In this document: one piece after another, positions 1-8,375 of the stretch
How positions within the stretch are numbered: position 1 is the stretch's first letter
How the letters are laid out: the number at the start of each line of letters is the position of its first letter
NCBI RefSeq assembly: GCF_000300855.1
Contig: NZ_ALJF01000006.1
Location: forward strand, 124,001 to 188,000
Source: Agrobacterium albertimagni AOL15
Lineage (GTDB): Bacteria > Pseudomonadota > Alphaproteobacteria > Rhizobiales > Rhizobiaceae
Reading direction: 5' to 3'
DNA length: 64,000 nucleotides
Made by a program: the position numbers and the translations under genes
The notes under the pieces: generated by a model
Told to the model about the DNA's origin: nothing
The model's input: the letters and a program-made list of their open reading frames with translations, nothing else
Database searches by the model: none

Positions 1-22
1 TGCCGACCGCGCAAGGTCGGCA
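1..22. terminator. inverted repeat, possible terminator stem
   Basis: A perfect 8-bp stem (TGCCGACC paired with GGTCGGCA) closes a 6-base loop. It lies downstream of the minus-strand gene that ends at 78, at the very edge of the window. No clear T-run follows, so the terminator reading is tentative. Confidence 0.35.
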
Positions 23-77
23 GCCGTTAGAAATTGTAGCCCGGCCTACCAGACGATCCGTCTAGCGACGGGAATCG

Positions 78-449
78 TCAGGCGTCCGCCGTCTCGCGAA
101 CATCGTCGAGCAGGAAATGCACCACCACATACTGTATCGAGTAGGGACGGCCTGCGTCGGAGACGCTTTCGACCGAGCCGCCGTCGGCGGGGTGCCATTG
201 GCTGTAATGGGGATTGTTGACGATCAGCGTGATCGCCTTGCCGGCATATTGGCCCTGCAGGCGGTAGCGTGCTTCGGCCAGTGGCCAGATGCGTTCGAAG
301 TCGGCCTGCGTCAGGCGCACCTTGAGTGCCTGGCGACGGATCGCTTCACTGTGCGCACCATCCTCACGGGTTCGGGCCGGACTGGTCAGCGTGACCTCCT
401 CCGCACCATCGAGAAGTGAACTGAATTCCTCCGGCCACATACGTCTCAT
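78..449 (-). CDS. hypothetical protein, 123 aa
   Basis: I do not recognise a family. The start at 449 is chosen because a GGGGAGGAG ribosome-binding site lies just upstream; the frame is open further upstream but without such a site. The product is soluble-looking, without signal peptide or membrane segment, and mixes an acidic N-terminal half with a C-terminal half of alternating hydrophobic residues that could form beta strands (around YSIQYVVVHFLL, residues 100-111). It is followed downstream by a stem that could end its transcript. Function unknown. Confidence 0.7.
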   Translation of the reverse strand: MRRMWPEEFSSLLDGAEEVTLTSPARTREDGAHSEAIRRQALKVRLTQADFERIWPLAEARYRLQGQYAGKAITLIVNNPHYSQWHPADGGSVESVSDAGRPYSIQYVVVHFLLDDVRETADA

Positions 450-596
450 AACAGTGCTCCTCCCCGAGCGCGTTGATGGTGACAGGGGGAGTGTAGCGTG
501 TCTTGCGCCGGAAACAACGTCAGATCGGGCAATCACCGAACGACGCGTGAACGGCGCCACGCGATTGCCCATCTGGGCAGGCTTCGAACCGGCTAT

Positions 597-917
597 TTAT
601 TCGGTGCAGCCGGTGTCCTTCAGCGCCTGGGCGTGGAAGCGGCGCAGTGCGGCCTCGATATCGGTCTTGCTCAGCGAGTGCCCGGCGGTCGCCAGATCCC
701 GCGACAGCCGCGCGATCACGTCGCTGTCGCCGGTCACCACATGATCGACCGCGTGCAGATCGCGCGCGTAGCGCCCGAGGTCATCGCCGGTAAAACCGAT
801 CAGCGACCCTGCCCAGTAGCCGGCGAGCAGGTTGCGGCGGGCGCGGATGCTGCCGAGCCCGTCTTCCTCATGCGGGTGAGCGGATTGGGCAGCGGTTTTG
901 ACAATGGTAAGCGGCAT
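597..917 (-). CDS. DUF1476 / ATP synthase zeta-subunit-like protein
   Basis: The 106-residue protein matches the alphaproteobacterial DUF1476 family, whose best known member is the zeta inhibitor of F1Fo-ATP synthase (about 105 residues). The family pattern is visible as RRNLLAGYWAG near residue 30, then a conserved run ending in a C-terminal helix around ALRRFHAQALKD. The start at 917 is set by a GAGGAGGA site eight bases upstream; an earlier ATG at 941 has no such site. The N-terminal stretch that in classical zeta carries the inhibitory helix (FDxREKAFExKFAHD-like) is hardly recognisable here, so this may be a divergent paralogue with another role. It follows the gene ending at 945 and is probably cotranscribed with it. 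Confidence 0.72.
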   Translation of the reverse strand: MPLTIVKTAAQSAHPHEEDGLGSIRARRNLLAGYWAGSLIGFTGDDLGRYARDLHAVDHVVTGDSDVIARLSRDLATAGHSLSKTDIEAALRRFHAQALKDTGCTE

Positions 918-944
918 GGGTTGAAGTTCCTCCTCGGTCATGAA

Positions 945-1247
945 TCAGGCATCCGCTTCCGCGGAGATGAGATAGCCGGCGATGGGCGCACAAGCCGGGT
1001 TGTCGGCATCGAGCAGTTCCGCCGGGCTTGTCAGCCCTGTCGCAACAGACATCGCCGTCGTGGCGGCCCACCAGAGATCCCCGCTCGCACGATCGACGAG
1101 CATGGGCCCGGTTGTGCGAAGACAGGTCCCCACCTGGGCGACGACCTGTACGGGTGCCTGCATGGCCTCCAGCCTCTGGCGAATATCCGCCTCGACAGGA
1201 TCGACGACGAAGGCAGCAAAGAGCGCTGCGATCCATTCGCCGATCAT
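945..1247 (-). CDS. hypothetical protein, 100 aa
   Basis: A 100-residue protein of unknown function, placed 27 bases upstream of the DUF1476-like gene on the same strand, so the two probably form an operon. The N-terminus (MIGEWIAALFAAFVVDPVEADIR) has a short hydrophobic stretch, too short for a confident membrane span. A GGGCGGAGA sequence before the ATG can serve as ribosome-binding site. Two cysteines (around residues 42 and 87) are the only notable residues. No family recognised. Confidence 0.55.
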   Translation of the reverse strand: MIGEWIAALFAAFVVDPVEADIRQRLEAMQAPVQVVAQVGTCLRTTGPMLVDRASGDLWWAATTAMSVATGLTSPAELLDADNPACAPIAGYLISAEADA

Positions 1248-1655
1248 CGCATCGTCTCCGCCCTTGCAGGCGACTGGGCAAGAGGGCCCGGCAGAGCAAT
1301 ACGCGGCTTCGGCATGCCGGGGCGCGGATGTACGCCGTCATGGGCCGGGAAACGGCCCGGTGAAATCAGGATGGAGTGGTGGTATCTCATGGACTGGTCC
1401 TTGGACCGGCAGCGGTGTCGAAACGGTCCGACATCACAAGAGCGCCGGAGGCTCTTGCCAGAGGGGCCCGGACCAGCGGGTTGACGCTGATATGGCAATC
1501 GATTCGGGCGCCTTCAAGGCATCGGCAAAGGCCGATATGAAAAAGTCGGGCCATGCAGCGGGGGTCTTGTCTGGCCCCTTGTTGCATGGCCCGGGCGGCG
1601 GGCAATCAAGGCTCACGCCTTCGGGCGAAAGCCGATCGGCTCCGCAGCCATGGCG
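1248..1655. other. 408-bp stretch without a convincing gene
   Basis: Short open frames exist on both strands but none has a good ribosome-binding site together with plausible protein composition. The only candidate is a 48-codon minus-strand frame (1244-1390) whose stop overlaps the ATG at 1247. No RNA gene or strong hairpin was recognised. Confidence 0.4.
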
Positions 1656-2024
1656 TCAGTGGCGAATGACCGGGCAGCCGCGGACATTGGCAAAGACCAT
1701 GCGGTCGCGACCGCCGTGGCGAACACCGGCGACGACCACGCGCCGCGGCGTCACATCGGCGACGAAGGCACGGCGCAACCCGTTCCAGCGCGCCTTTTCG
1801 ACGGCCTGATTCGGACGGCATTCGCCGCCGCGCGGTCGATCCCAACCAGGACGATCCCAGCCCGGGCGATGACCCGGACGATCCCAGCCAGGGCCGCCAT
1901 GGCGGGGACCTTCGATATAGACGCCCCAGCCGAAGCTGTCGGCCGAAGCCGTGCTGGCGAGGCCAGTGGTCGCGATGACCGAGACGATGGCTGCGAGACC
2001 GATTTTGCGAAGCATGCCGATCAT
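1656..2024 (-). CDS. secreted Gly/Trp/Arg/Pro-repeat protein, 122 aa
   Basis: The start at 2024 follows an AGGAGAG site. Residues 1-28 form a signal peptide (basic MLRKIG, hydrophobic core, cleavage near ASA/DS). The mature protein holds an imperfect tandem repeat GWDRPGHRPGWDRP (about residues 43-60), mirrored in the DNA as a short tandem repeat around 1838-1895. The C-terminal part is basic with two cysteines (near the ECRPN and RGCPV sequences). Small secreted proteins of this kind are common in Rhizobiaceae, but no function can be assigned. Likely periplasmic or surface exposed. Confidence 0.7.
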   Translation of the reverse strand: MIGMLRKIGLAAIVSVIATTGLASTASADSFGWGVYIEGPRHGGPGWDRPGHRPGWDRPGWDRPRGGECRPNQAVEKARWNGLRRAFVADVTPRRVVVAGVRHGGRDRMVFANVRGCPVIRH

Positions 2025-2177
2025 TTTCTCTCTCCTAGAAATGGCGCGCCCCGGCGCCGTCGTTTCCATCCCGCCGTTACGAGCGATTGAGGAGAGAGTA
2101 GATGCGCCTCACTGAACGCAGTCCGAATCCGTCATTCAGGCACGGTTCACCTTGCCAGGCAGAAGCACCGCGGCCCC

Positions 2178-2594
2178 TCAGACATGCAGGACGACCTCCC
2201 GGCGATGCGGGCTGTCGCGGTGTTCGAAAAGATAGATGCCCTGCCATGTTCCGAGCAACAGGCGCCCCTCGGAAAAGGGGACGGAAAGCGACACCGGCAG
2301 AAGCGCTGCCTTGATATGCGCCGGCATGTCATCCGGCCCCTCGTCGCGATGGGTGATGTAGTTCATCGCCGGATCCGTCGTCGGCGGCACCAGGCGGCGA
2401 AAAAAGGCCTTGAGATCGACCTGAACCGAGGGATCGGCGTTTTCCTGGATCAGAAGCGAACAGGAGGTGTGACGGACGAAGATCGTCAGGACACCCTCGT
2501 CGGCGCTGCTCTCCGAAAGAAATCTGCGGGCGCCATCCGTGAACTCGTAAAGACCCTGTCCGCGGGTGGCGATCGTCAGTCGCTGCATTGCCAT
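2178..2594 (-). CDS. YjbQ family protein (UPF0047)
   Basis: Members of the YjbQ/UPF0047 family are about 135-140 residues long and some have weak thiamine-phosphate synthase activity; the true role is not settled. This 138-residue protein has the family's conserved FVRHTSC motif (His about residue 42), the QENADPSV segment, and the later DEGPDDMPAH motif whose His and acidic residues are thought to bind metal. The start at 2594 is preferred over 2603 because AAGGG lies nine bases before it. The gene is divergent from the UPF0303 gene, with about 104 bp between the starts. Confidence 0.88.
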   Translation of the reverse strand: MAMQRLTIATRGQGLYEFTDGARRFLSESSADEGVLTIFVRHTSCSLLIQENADPSVQVDLKAFFRRLVPPTTDPAMNYITHRDEGPDDMPAHIKAALLPVSLSVPFSEGRLLLGTWQGIYLFEHRDSPHRREVVLHV

Positions 2595-2698
2595 TTCAAA
2601 CATCCCTTCATGCTTCGGCGGGGAGAACCGGGCCGCACCCCTAGCCTATCCGGACCACCCCTAGTAGTCTCGCGCCGACAAACGGAGGACCGCCCATC

Positions 2699-3160
2699 AT
2701 GAGCCTGATCGAAACCATCGAGAGACAGGAAAGCCTGCTCGTTTTCAAGAGCTTCGACGAAAGCGCGGCGCTCGATATAGGCCAGCGGCTCATAGATCTC
2801 GCCCTATCGCAGAAGGCGCCGGTGGTCATCGACATCCGCACCTCCGACCGCACGCTGTTTCACGCCGCCCTGCCCGGCGCCTCCCCCGACAATGACCACT
2901 GGGCGCGTCGAAAGAGCAATGTGACGCTGCGCATGCACAAGGCATCGCTCCGGGTCGGCGAGCTCAACCGCGCCCGTGGCCGCAGTGTGTCAGCGGAGAT
3001 TGGCCTCGATCCCATGGACTATGCCGATCACGGCGGCAGCTTTCCGGTCCGGGTGGAAGGCACCGGCGTCGTCGCCGCAATCACCGTATCCGGCCTGAAG
3101 TCGGAAGAAGACCATGCAATGATCGTGACCGTGCTGGAAGCCTATCTCGGCTCCGGCTGA
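2699..3160 (+). CDS. UPF0303 / heme-degrading-domain (HbpS-like) protein
   Basis: At 153 residues this matches the UPF0303 family, which shares the HbpS/GlcG (DUF336) fold. Characteristic features are the SDRTLFHAALPGASPDN segment (about residues 49-65), a WARRKSNV motif, and a C-terminal region GSFPVRVEGTGVVAAITVSGL typical of the fold. HbpS-type proteins bind heme or small ligands; whether this one degrades heme is unknown. A GGAGG ribosome-binding site precedes the ATG. It is divergent from the YjbQ gene and convergent with the NTF2-like gene. Confidence 0.85.
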   Translation: MSLIETIERQESLLVFKSFDESAALDIGQRLIDLALSQKAPVVIDIRTSDRTLFHAALPGASPDNDHWARRKSNVTLRMHKASLRVGELNRARGRSVSAEIGLDPMDYADHGGSFPVRVEGTGVVAAITVSGLKSEEDHAMIVTVLEAYLGSG

Positions 3161-3172
3161 AAAGCGCCTCTC

Positions 3173-3553
3173 TCAGGGGCGCGTTCCCGCATAGAGGCTG
3201 AGCCTCAGGAAGAGATCGGTTTCGCGCTCGAGCACGAGGACGGCTGGCAGGGCATAAGGCCCCTCTTCGACGTCTGTGCCGCCATCGGCGTCGCGTCGGT
3301 CCGACCCGTTCAGCGTGCATTCCACCGCAACGCGAAAGCCCGCAGCGTCCGTCATCACGACATGATCCGACAGTGTGATGCCATGGCGCAGAACATAGGC
3401 CGCCAGCGTGTCCCGGAAGGAGGCATGGCCGATCACCCGGATCCCATCCGGCAGGTCCAGCACCGCCTCCTCCTCGAACATTGGAAGAAGCGTATCGAAG
3501 TCATGACGATTAAGGGCGTCGATGACGGCAAGTGTCTGTTCTTTCAGGGACAT
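3173..3553 (-). CDS. SnoaL-like / NTF2-superfamily protein
   Basis: The 126-residue protein begins with the helix VIDALNRHDFDTLLPMFEEEAVLDLP and continues with RVIGHASFRDTLAAYVLRHG, the standard pattern of the nuclear transport factor 2 / SnoaL fold, which forms a small cone-shaped pocket. Members include isomerases, polyketide cyclases and proteins without known activity, so substrate and function are open. It is convergent with the UPF0303 gene (12 bp between stops) and lies downstream of the ArgP-type regulator on the same strand, with about 75 bp between them. Confidence 0.72.
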   Translation of the reverse strand: MSLKEQTLAVIDALNRHDFDTLLPMFEEEAVLDLPDGIRVIGHASFRDTLAAYVLRHGITLSDHVVMTDAAGFRVAVECTLNGSDRRDADGGTDVEEGPYALPAVLVLERETDLFLRLSLYAGTRP

Positions 3554-3627
3554 GGGCCTCTCCTTCTTCTGAGTGAAGATAGGCCTGTCAGCGCCGGAAG
3601 CAAGATGCAGCCGCAGCCTGCCCGCCG

Positions 3628-4530
3628 TCAGGGAATGGGACGCAGGACACGGGCGGAAGCGCGGATCACGGCATCGGTGACCGGTTTCATCGCGCCGGCC
3701 ACGGAGCGGCTGACATGCCAGTAGAGCGGCACGTCGAGCGGCTTTCCCGGCACAACTTCCCGAAGCCGCCCATCGGCGAGAGCCTCACCCGCAAGCGGTT
3801 CGGGGTTCATGCCCCAGCCGAGTCCCGCAATGGCAGCATCGACAAAGGCATGGCTCGAGGGCAGCCAATGCGAGGGACCAGTTGCCGTGATACCGAGCGC
3901 TTCCTCCGCCCAGCGCGCCTGCAGCCGGTCCTTGGCATTGAAGGTGATGACGGGAGCACGGCCGAGGCTGGCCGCGGTCACTCCGTCCGCCTCGAACCAT
4001 TGCGCCATGAACCGAGGGCTTGCTGTTGCCAGATAGCGCAGCGTTCCGAGCGGTCGGCAATCGCAGCCCTGGACCGGTTTGGCCGAGCCACTGATCGCAG
4101 CCCGCACCTCGCCGCGCTTCAACCAGTCGGCACTGTGATCCTGATCGTCGATGACGAGATCGAACAAGACGCCTTCAATATCCTGCATGGCAGCCACGAA
4201 CCAGGTCGCCAGGCTGTCGGCATTGACGGCAAGCCGCAAGGTCGGCCACCCGTCGGCATCGCCAGCGGTTTGCGTCTTAAGCCCGAGATCGCGGCGCACA
4301 CCCTGTTCCAGGAGACGCACCTCTTCGGCATGACGAAACAGGCGTTCGCCGGCCTCGGTCGCCCGGCATGGCTGCGAACGGATGACGAGCGATGTGCCCA
4401 CCTGCTCCTCGAGCTGCCGCAGACGCTGGGAAATTGCCGATTGGGTCACATGCAGCATCTGGGCCGCCCGCTCGAAACTGCCCGCCCGAAGGACGGCAGA
4501 CAGTGCAGCAAGCTGAGCGGGATCAAACAT
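3628..4530 (-). CDS. argP: ArgP/LysG-type LysR regulator
   Basis: This 300-residue LysR-type regulator has an N-terminal winged helix-turn-helix (about residues 1-60, RAGSFERAAQMLHVTQSAIS) and a C-terminal periplasmic-binding-protein-like effector domain. Sequence and context fit the ArgP/LysG subgroup, which senses lysine or arginine and activates a basic amino acid exporter. The start at 4530 is set by AAGGA six bases upstream. It is divergent from the LysE-type exporter, the standard arrangement, and probably controls it from the 87-bp gap between them. A possible alternative is regulation of other nitrogen genes. Confidence 0.85.
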   Translation of the reverse strand: MFDPAQLAALSAVLRAGSFERAAQMLHVTQSAISQRLRQLEEQVGTSLVIRSQPCRATEAGERLFRHAEEVRLLEQGVRRDLGLKTQTAGDADGWPTLRLAVNADSLATWFVAAMQDIEGVLFDLVIDDQDHSADWLKRGEVRAAISGSAKPVQGCDCRPLGTLRYLATASPRFMAQWFEADGVTAASLGRAPVITFNAKDRLQARWAEEALGITATGPSHWLPSSHAFVDAAIAGLGWGMNPEPLAGEALADGRLREVVPGKPLDVPLYWHVSRSVAGAMKPVTDAVIRASARVLRPIP

Positions 4531-4617
4531 CAGCAATCCTTATCATGCATTAGATTTATTAGCTGGTCTAATTCGACTGCAGCAACTAGTCAAAGCGGCA
4601 AGTCAACGGAGTTCGCC
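4531..4617. promoter_or_regulatory. divergent argP / lysE-type promoter region
   Basis: This 87-bp gap separates divergent starts. It is more AT-rich than its surroundings. LysR-type regulators normally bind such gaps, with sites of the T-N11-A kind. No unique operator can be named by eye. Confidence 0.5.
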
Positions 4618-5217
4618 ATGTTCACTGCCGCCACCGCCGGTTTCCTGCTCGGTCTCAGCCTCATTGTCGCGATCGGCGCGCAGAATGCTTTCATCTTGCG
4701 TCAGGGTCTGCGGCGCGAGCATGTCCTGCCACTGGTGCTCACCTGCGCGATTTCCGATGCGATCCTGATTGCTTTGGGTGTCGCGGGTTTTGCAACGGTT
4801 CTGTCACGCCTCGACTGGCTGGAACCGGTGATGCGCTATGGCGGGGCCGCTTTCCTCACCGTCTATGCGCTACGCAGTGCCCATTCAGCATGGAACGGGG
4901 GTGCAAGCCTGCGGGCGGGCGAAATCACTGCGACGAGCCTCAAGGCCGCCTTTTTCACCTGCCTTGCCTTCACCTGGCTCAACCCGCATGTCTATCTCGA
5001 CACGGTCGTGCTGCTGGGTTCGATATCGACCCGCTATGCCGGACAGGAGACTGCCTTTGCGCTGGGTGCGATGACCGCATCCTTCGCCTTCTTCTTCAGC
5101 CTGGGTTATGGCGCGCGCCTGCTTGCCCCCTTGTTCGCGAGACCCGTCGCCTGGCGTATTCTTGATAGCCTGATCGCCCTCGTCATGGCAGCCATCGCGA
5201 TCAAGCTGATCCTGTGA
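4618..5217 (+). CDS. LysE/ArgO-type amino acid exporter
   Basis: The 199-residue protein has six hydrophobic segments and the N-terminal family signature GLSLIVAIGAQNAFILRQGL (about residues 12-31), characteristic of LysE/ArgO exporters that remove excess lysine or arginine across the inner membrane. TWLNPHVYLDT near the middle is another family motif. The ATG at 4618 is chosen because it gives the usual LysE length and N-terminus; the frame is open far upstream but that part lies opposite argP. Expression is probably under the divergent ArgP-type regulator. Confidence 0.88.
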   Translation: MFTAATAGFLLGLSLIVAIGAQNAFILRQGLRREHVLPLVLTCAISDAILIALGVAGFATVLSRLDWLEPVMRYGGAAFLTVYALRSAHSAWNGGASLRAGEITATSLKAAFFTCLAFTWLNPHVYLDTVVLLGSISTRYAGQETAFALGAMTASFAFFFSLGYGARLLAPLFARPVAWRILDSLIALVMAAIAIKLIL

Positions 5218-5292
5218 TGTTGAGCCCGCTTCGCCTTGGGCGACGACCAGCGATGGTATAGACCTGACGCGGGATGTCATGAGGAGGGACCA

Positions 5293-6441
5293 ATGTTTCT
5301 GACCAACCGCGATGTGATCGAGCTTCAGGCTTTTCGGCACGAACTACATCGCCATCCGGAAGTATCCGGCGAAGAGCAGGAAACCGCCCGCCGCGTGGTT
5401 GAAGCCTTGCAACGACTCGCGCCTTCCAGGATCGTGACGGATCTCGGCGGCCATGGCGTTGCGGCCGTCTTCGACAGCGGGCTGACCGGCCCCACACTTC
5501 TCATCCGCGCCGAACTCGATGCCTTGCCAATCGAGGAGAAATCCGCAGCCGATCATCGTTCAACCATTCCAGGCAAGGGCCACCTCTGCGGCCATGACGG
5601 TCACTCGACCATCCTTTTGGCGCTGGCCCGGGGCCTGTCCCGGCAACCCATCGGCAAGGGACGCGTGGTGCTCCTCTGGCAACCGGCGGAAGAAGACGGG
5701 AGTGGGGCAGCAGCCGTGCTCGCCGATCCGCGTTTCGAGGAAATCCGGCCCGATTTCGCCTATTCGCTTCACAACATGCCGGGTCTTGCCTTCGGCACCG
5801 TGGCGCTGAAGAGCGGCCCGGTGAACTGCGCGTCGCGCGGCATGAAGATCAGGCTTTCGGGCAAGACCGCCCACGCTTCCCAGCCGGAAACCGGCATCTC
5901 CCCCATGGCCGCGATGTCGCGTTTGATGCCGGAGCTGACGGCTCTCTCCCATGGCGCACCGCCATCGACGGATTTCACGCTGGCCACCGTCACCCACGCT
6001 ACGCTTGGCGAACAGGCCTTCGGGATTGCCCCGGGTGATGCGGAAATCTGGGTGACGTTGAGAACCCTGGTCGACGACCGAATGGCGGATCTCTGCGAGC
6101 GAGCCCAGACACTCGTGACGGAGGCTTGTCAGGCCGCCGGACTGCAGCATGACATAAGCTATCACGACATCTTCTTCCATTGCGAAAATGCACCGGAAGC
6201 CGTCGATCATCTGGAAGCGGCACTGCAGTCGGAAGGGATCCGCTTCGATGAAGGCAACTTGCCCATGCGGGCATCGGAAGATTTCGGCCGTCTGCGCACC
6301 GTCTGCCCGTCGGCGATGTTCTTTCTGGGTGCGGGCGAGAACCACTCTGCCCTGCACAATCCCGACTATGACTACCCGGATGACCTGACCGCAATCGGCG
6401 CCCGCATCTTCATGGCGGTCATCCGCAAGGCGCTTGGGTAA
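5293..6441 (+). CDS. M20D-family amidohydrolase
   Basis: This 382-residue enzyme belongs to the M20D peptidase/amidohydrolase family (hippurate hydrolase, N-acyl amino acid and IAA-conjugate hydrolases). Visible metal-site motifs are ELHRHPEVSGEE near the start, HLCGHDGHSTILL (about residues 95-107) and PAEEDGSG (about 136-143), followed by a lid domain and a C-terminal His region (GENHSALHNPDYDYPDD). The catalytic domain uses a metal ion at conserved Cys/His/Glu positions. A GAGGAGGG site lies just before the ATG at 5293. The preceding lysE-type gene ends 75 bp upstream, so shared transcription is possible. Substrate unknown. Confidence 0.88.
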   Translation: MFLTNRDVIELQAFRHELHRHPEVSGEEQETARRVVEALQRLAPSRIVTDLGGHGVAAVFDSGLTGPTLLIRAELDALPIEEKSAADHRSTIPGKGHLCGHDGHSTILLALARGLSRQPIGKGRVVLLWQPAEEDGSGAAAVLADPRFEEIRPDFAYSLHNMPGLAFGTVALKSGPVNCASRGMKIRLSGKTAHASQPETGISPMAAMSRLMPELTALSHGAPPSTDFTLATVTHATLGEQAFGIAPGDAEIWVTLRTLVDDRMADLCERAQTLVTEACQAAGLQHDISYHDIFFHCENAPEAVDHLEAALQSEGIRFDEGNLPMRASEDFGRLRTVCPSAMFFLGAGENHSALHNPDYDYPDDLTAIGARIFMAVIRKALG

Positions 6442-6452
6442 CCACGTCCGCC

Positions 6453-7523
6453 TCAGCTGTCCGGAAAACCGCGCTCCGCCCATTCCGAGCGCGGAACCGA
6501 CTTGCCGACCGACAGCGAGAAACGCACGACCTCGGTCGCGTCGTCGTTAACCTCGCAGCGCACGGCAATGTTGATCCACGACCCGTTGACGTCGCGGAAG
6601 GCTGCAAGCGGCACGTCGACAACATTGCCCTCTCGGAGGCGCAGAATCGGCAGGAAATAGGGCACATAGGCCGGCGTCCCATTGCGAAGCTGCTGGCTGA
6701 GTTCGGTCCCGCACAGCTGGTCTCCGCGCTCCTGACGCGTCAGCCCGGCCATGGCCGTCATTGCGGCCCGGTCCCCTGAAATGGCCGAGGAGAAGAGTTC
6801 CGTCACCTCACGCGGTTCAAGTCGCGCTTCGGAGATGGCCGCAACCACGGCGGGGTCCGTCGGCTCCTCCTGAGCAGAGGCCTCCGCCTCGCCTTCCCCC
6901 TCATTGGTCTCCGCGGCAGCCTCCGGCAGCACTCCGTCGAGTGGCGGAGCTTCGGGCAGCGTGATCTCGGGCTGTGCCAGTGTCGGTGCGGCATCGGCAA
7001 CTTCATCCGCCTCTTCCTGCGTCTGAGCCTCCTCGGCGGTCTCGACCTCGGCCTCTGTCCCGCGAGAAAGCTCCGGCCCGCTGTCTCTTTCACCGAAGCG
7101 CACGACCGGCCGCAGCACGGGAATGGGAGCAGATGCTGCGTCGGGCAGCTCTGGTTCGGGCACCGGTGGTTGCTCGACGGGTTCCGGCTGCACTTCGGGT
7201 TCGGCTTCCGCGACCGGTTCCGGTGCCAGCGGCTCGGGCGCGGGTGCTGGCGGCTCGGCCTCTGCGGTTTCTTCGGGCGGAGGCTCCGACGCCTCAGGCT
7301 CTGGCTCTGGCGCAGGCTCCGGCTCGACCTCAGGCTCCGGTTCAGGCGGCGGCGCAACCAGCGTTACCTCGACGGCCTGCTCCTCCGGCGGAAGCTCGAT
7401 CGGAGTATCGAAACTCAATAGAAAGACGGCCACTGCAAGCCCGTGCAGCAGCAGAGAAAGGGTCAGCCCTCCCCCGAAGCGCCGCCAGCCTGTCGTCTTG
7501 GTGTCCTTCATGATCCGATCCAT
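6453..7523 (-). CDS. DUF930 protein with TonB-like Pro/Glu-rich region
   Basis: This 356-residue protein starts with a single membrane anchor (GGGLTLSLLLHGLAVAVFLL, about residues 17-36) with the LHG sequence often seen in TonB-like anchors. About 130 residues of Pro/Glu-rich repeats follow (PEPEPE, EPVEQPP), a probable rigid spacer crossing the periplasm. The C-terminal domain from about residue 225 (EARLEPREVTELFSSAI to the end) matches DUF930, a family found in rhizobia, with cysteines in QLCGTEL and VRCEVND. Function unknown. ATGs at 7523 and 7511 are both possible starts. It is convergent with the amidohydrolase gene. Confidence 0.8.
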   Translation of the reverse strand: MDRIMKDTKTTGWRRFGGGLTLSLLLHGLAVAVFLLSFDTPIELPPEEQAVEVTLVAPPPEPEPEVEPEPAPEPEPEASEPPPEETAEAEPPAPAPEPLAPEPVAEAEPEVQPEPVEQPPVPEPELPDAASAPIPVLRPVVRFGERDSGPELSRGTEAEVETAEEAQTQEEADEVADAAPTLAQPEITLPEAPPLDGVLPEAAAETNEGEGEAEASAQEEPTDPAVVAAISEARLEPREVTELFSSAISGDRAAMTAMAGLTRQERGDQLCGTELSQQLRNGTPAYVPYFLPILRLREGNVVDVPLAAFRDVNGSWINIAVRCEVNDDATEVVRFSLSVGKSVPRSEWAERGFPDS

Positions 7524-7657
7524 AGCGACGATTGCGGCAAAAAGGGAGGCTTAATTCAATCCCCATGCAGAACTTAGCGACGCCAATTCTTTTCTCTGTC
7601 TGCAGATAGGATTATCATGACGATAGTTCCAGTAACCCGTGCTTAGGCGCGGCCTGC

Positions 7658-7891
7658 ATGACAACCGTAAGCATTGCGACCGCTAAAGAGCGTCTGAGCG
7701 ACCTCATCGCAAAAGCCGAACAGGGCGAGACGATCGAGATCGAGCGTAATGGGAAGCCGGTTGCGCGTATCTTGCCTGCCGATCAGGCTCGCGAAGCGAT
7801 CGATTTCGTCTGGCTCGAGAGTGTGATCAGGGAGATGCCGCAGACCGACGATAGCGGCATCCGCCGTCTGCGCGACGAAGACCGCTACTGA
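7658..7891 (+). CDS. Phd/YefM-type antitoxin
   Basis: This 77-residue protein matches the Phd/YefM/VapB antitoxin pattern: SIATAKERLSDLIAKAEQGE, then TIEIERNGKPVARILP (about residues 4-40), which form the DNA-binding N-terminal domain. The C-terminal tail (FVWLESVIREMP...) is the probable toxin-neutralising part. The stop overlaps the toxin start (TGATG, one shared base), so translation is coupled. Such antitoxins usually repress their own operon together with the toxin. Confidence 0.9.
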   Translation: MTTVSIATAKERLSDLIAKAEQGETIEIERNGKPVARILPADQAREAIDFVWLESVIREMPQTDDSGIRRLRDEDRY

Positions 7892-8313
7892 TGGCGTATG
7901 TCGACACCTCTGTCCTCGTCGCGCTCCTAGCGAACGAGCCAGCAGCGGACCGTGTGTATGCGTGGCTGCGGAATCAGGAACCAGGTTCACTCCATGTAAG
8001 CGGTCGGACCATGACGGAATTCTCGTCAGCCCTGTCGCTCAAACAGCGCACGGGGCAAATCGACATGAAGCAGAAGGCACAAGCTCTTGCCGCCTTCAAT
8101 CAACTGGTCACCCGTTCGCTGGTAACTCTGCAAGTGACACCCTCCGAGTATCATGCTGCCGCCCGACTCTGCGATCGGACCGAGTTGGGCCTGCGGGCCG
8201 GCGACAGTCTCCACATCGCCATCGCTGTCAGCAATGGTCTTAAGGTGGCCACGCTCGACAAGATCATGGCCACAGCTTGCAGCACGATTGCCCATCCAGT
8301 CATTGCGATCTGA
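7891..8313 (+). CDS. VapC-type PIN-domain toxin
   Basis: A 140-residue PIN-domain ribonuclease. The four acidic positions are present: Asp in YVDTSVLVALL (residue 5), Glu in TMTEFSSAL (about 51), Asp in RAGDSLHIAIA (about 104) and Asp in VATLDKIM (about 122). These coordinate Mg2+ for RNA cleavage; VapC toxins typically cut tRNA or rRNA. The gene overlaps its antitoxin by one base. All catalytic residues appear intact, so the pair should be functional. Confidence 0.9.
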   Translation: MAYVDTSVLVALLANEPAADRVYAWLRNQEPGSLHVSGRTMTEFSSALSLKQRTGQIDMKQKAQALAAFNQLVTRSLVTLQVTPSEYHAAARLCDRTELGLRAGDSLHIAIAVSNGLKVATLDKIMATACSTIAHPVIAI

Positions 8314-8325
8314 CACAAACACAAA

Positions 8326-8349
8326 ACCCGCCGGATCGCTCCGACGGGT
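8326..8349 (-). terminator. rpoD terminator
   Basis: A ten-position stem (ACCCGCCGGA against TCCGACGGGT, one mismatch) with a 4-base loop. Read on the minus strand it is followed by TTTTGTG, giving a typical intrinsic terminator 26 bp after the rpoD stop. It may also stop transcripts from the toxin gene. Confidence 0.75.
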
Positions 8350-8375
8350 CCTAATGTCAAACATTCATGTCCAGC

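Noticed and set aside
1244..1390. 48-codon minus-strand frame whose stop overlaps the next ATG (ATGA)
   Set aside because: The overlap is suggestive but the start site is weak and the peptide is a Pro/Arg-rich string without recognisable features; kept only as a note.
1838..1895. Short direct repeats as a CRISPR-like array
   Set aside because: They are codons of the GWDRP-type peptide repeat in a secreted protein; units are too short and there are no spacers.
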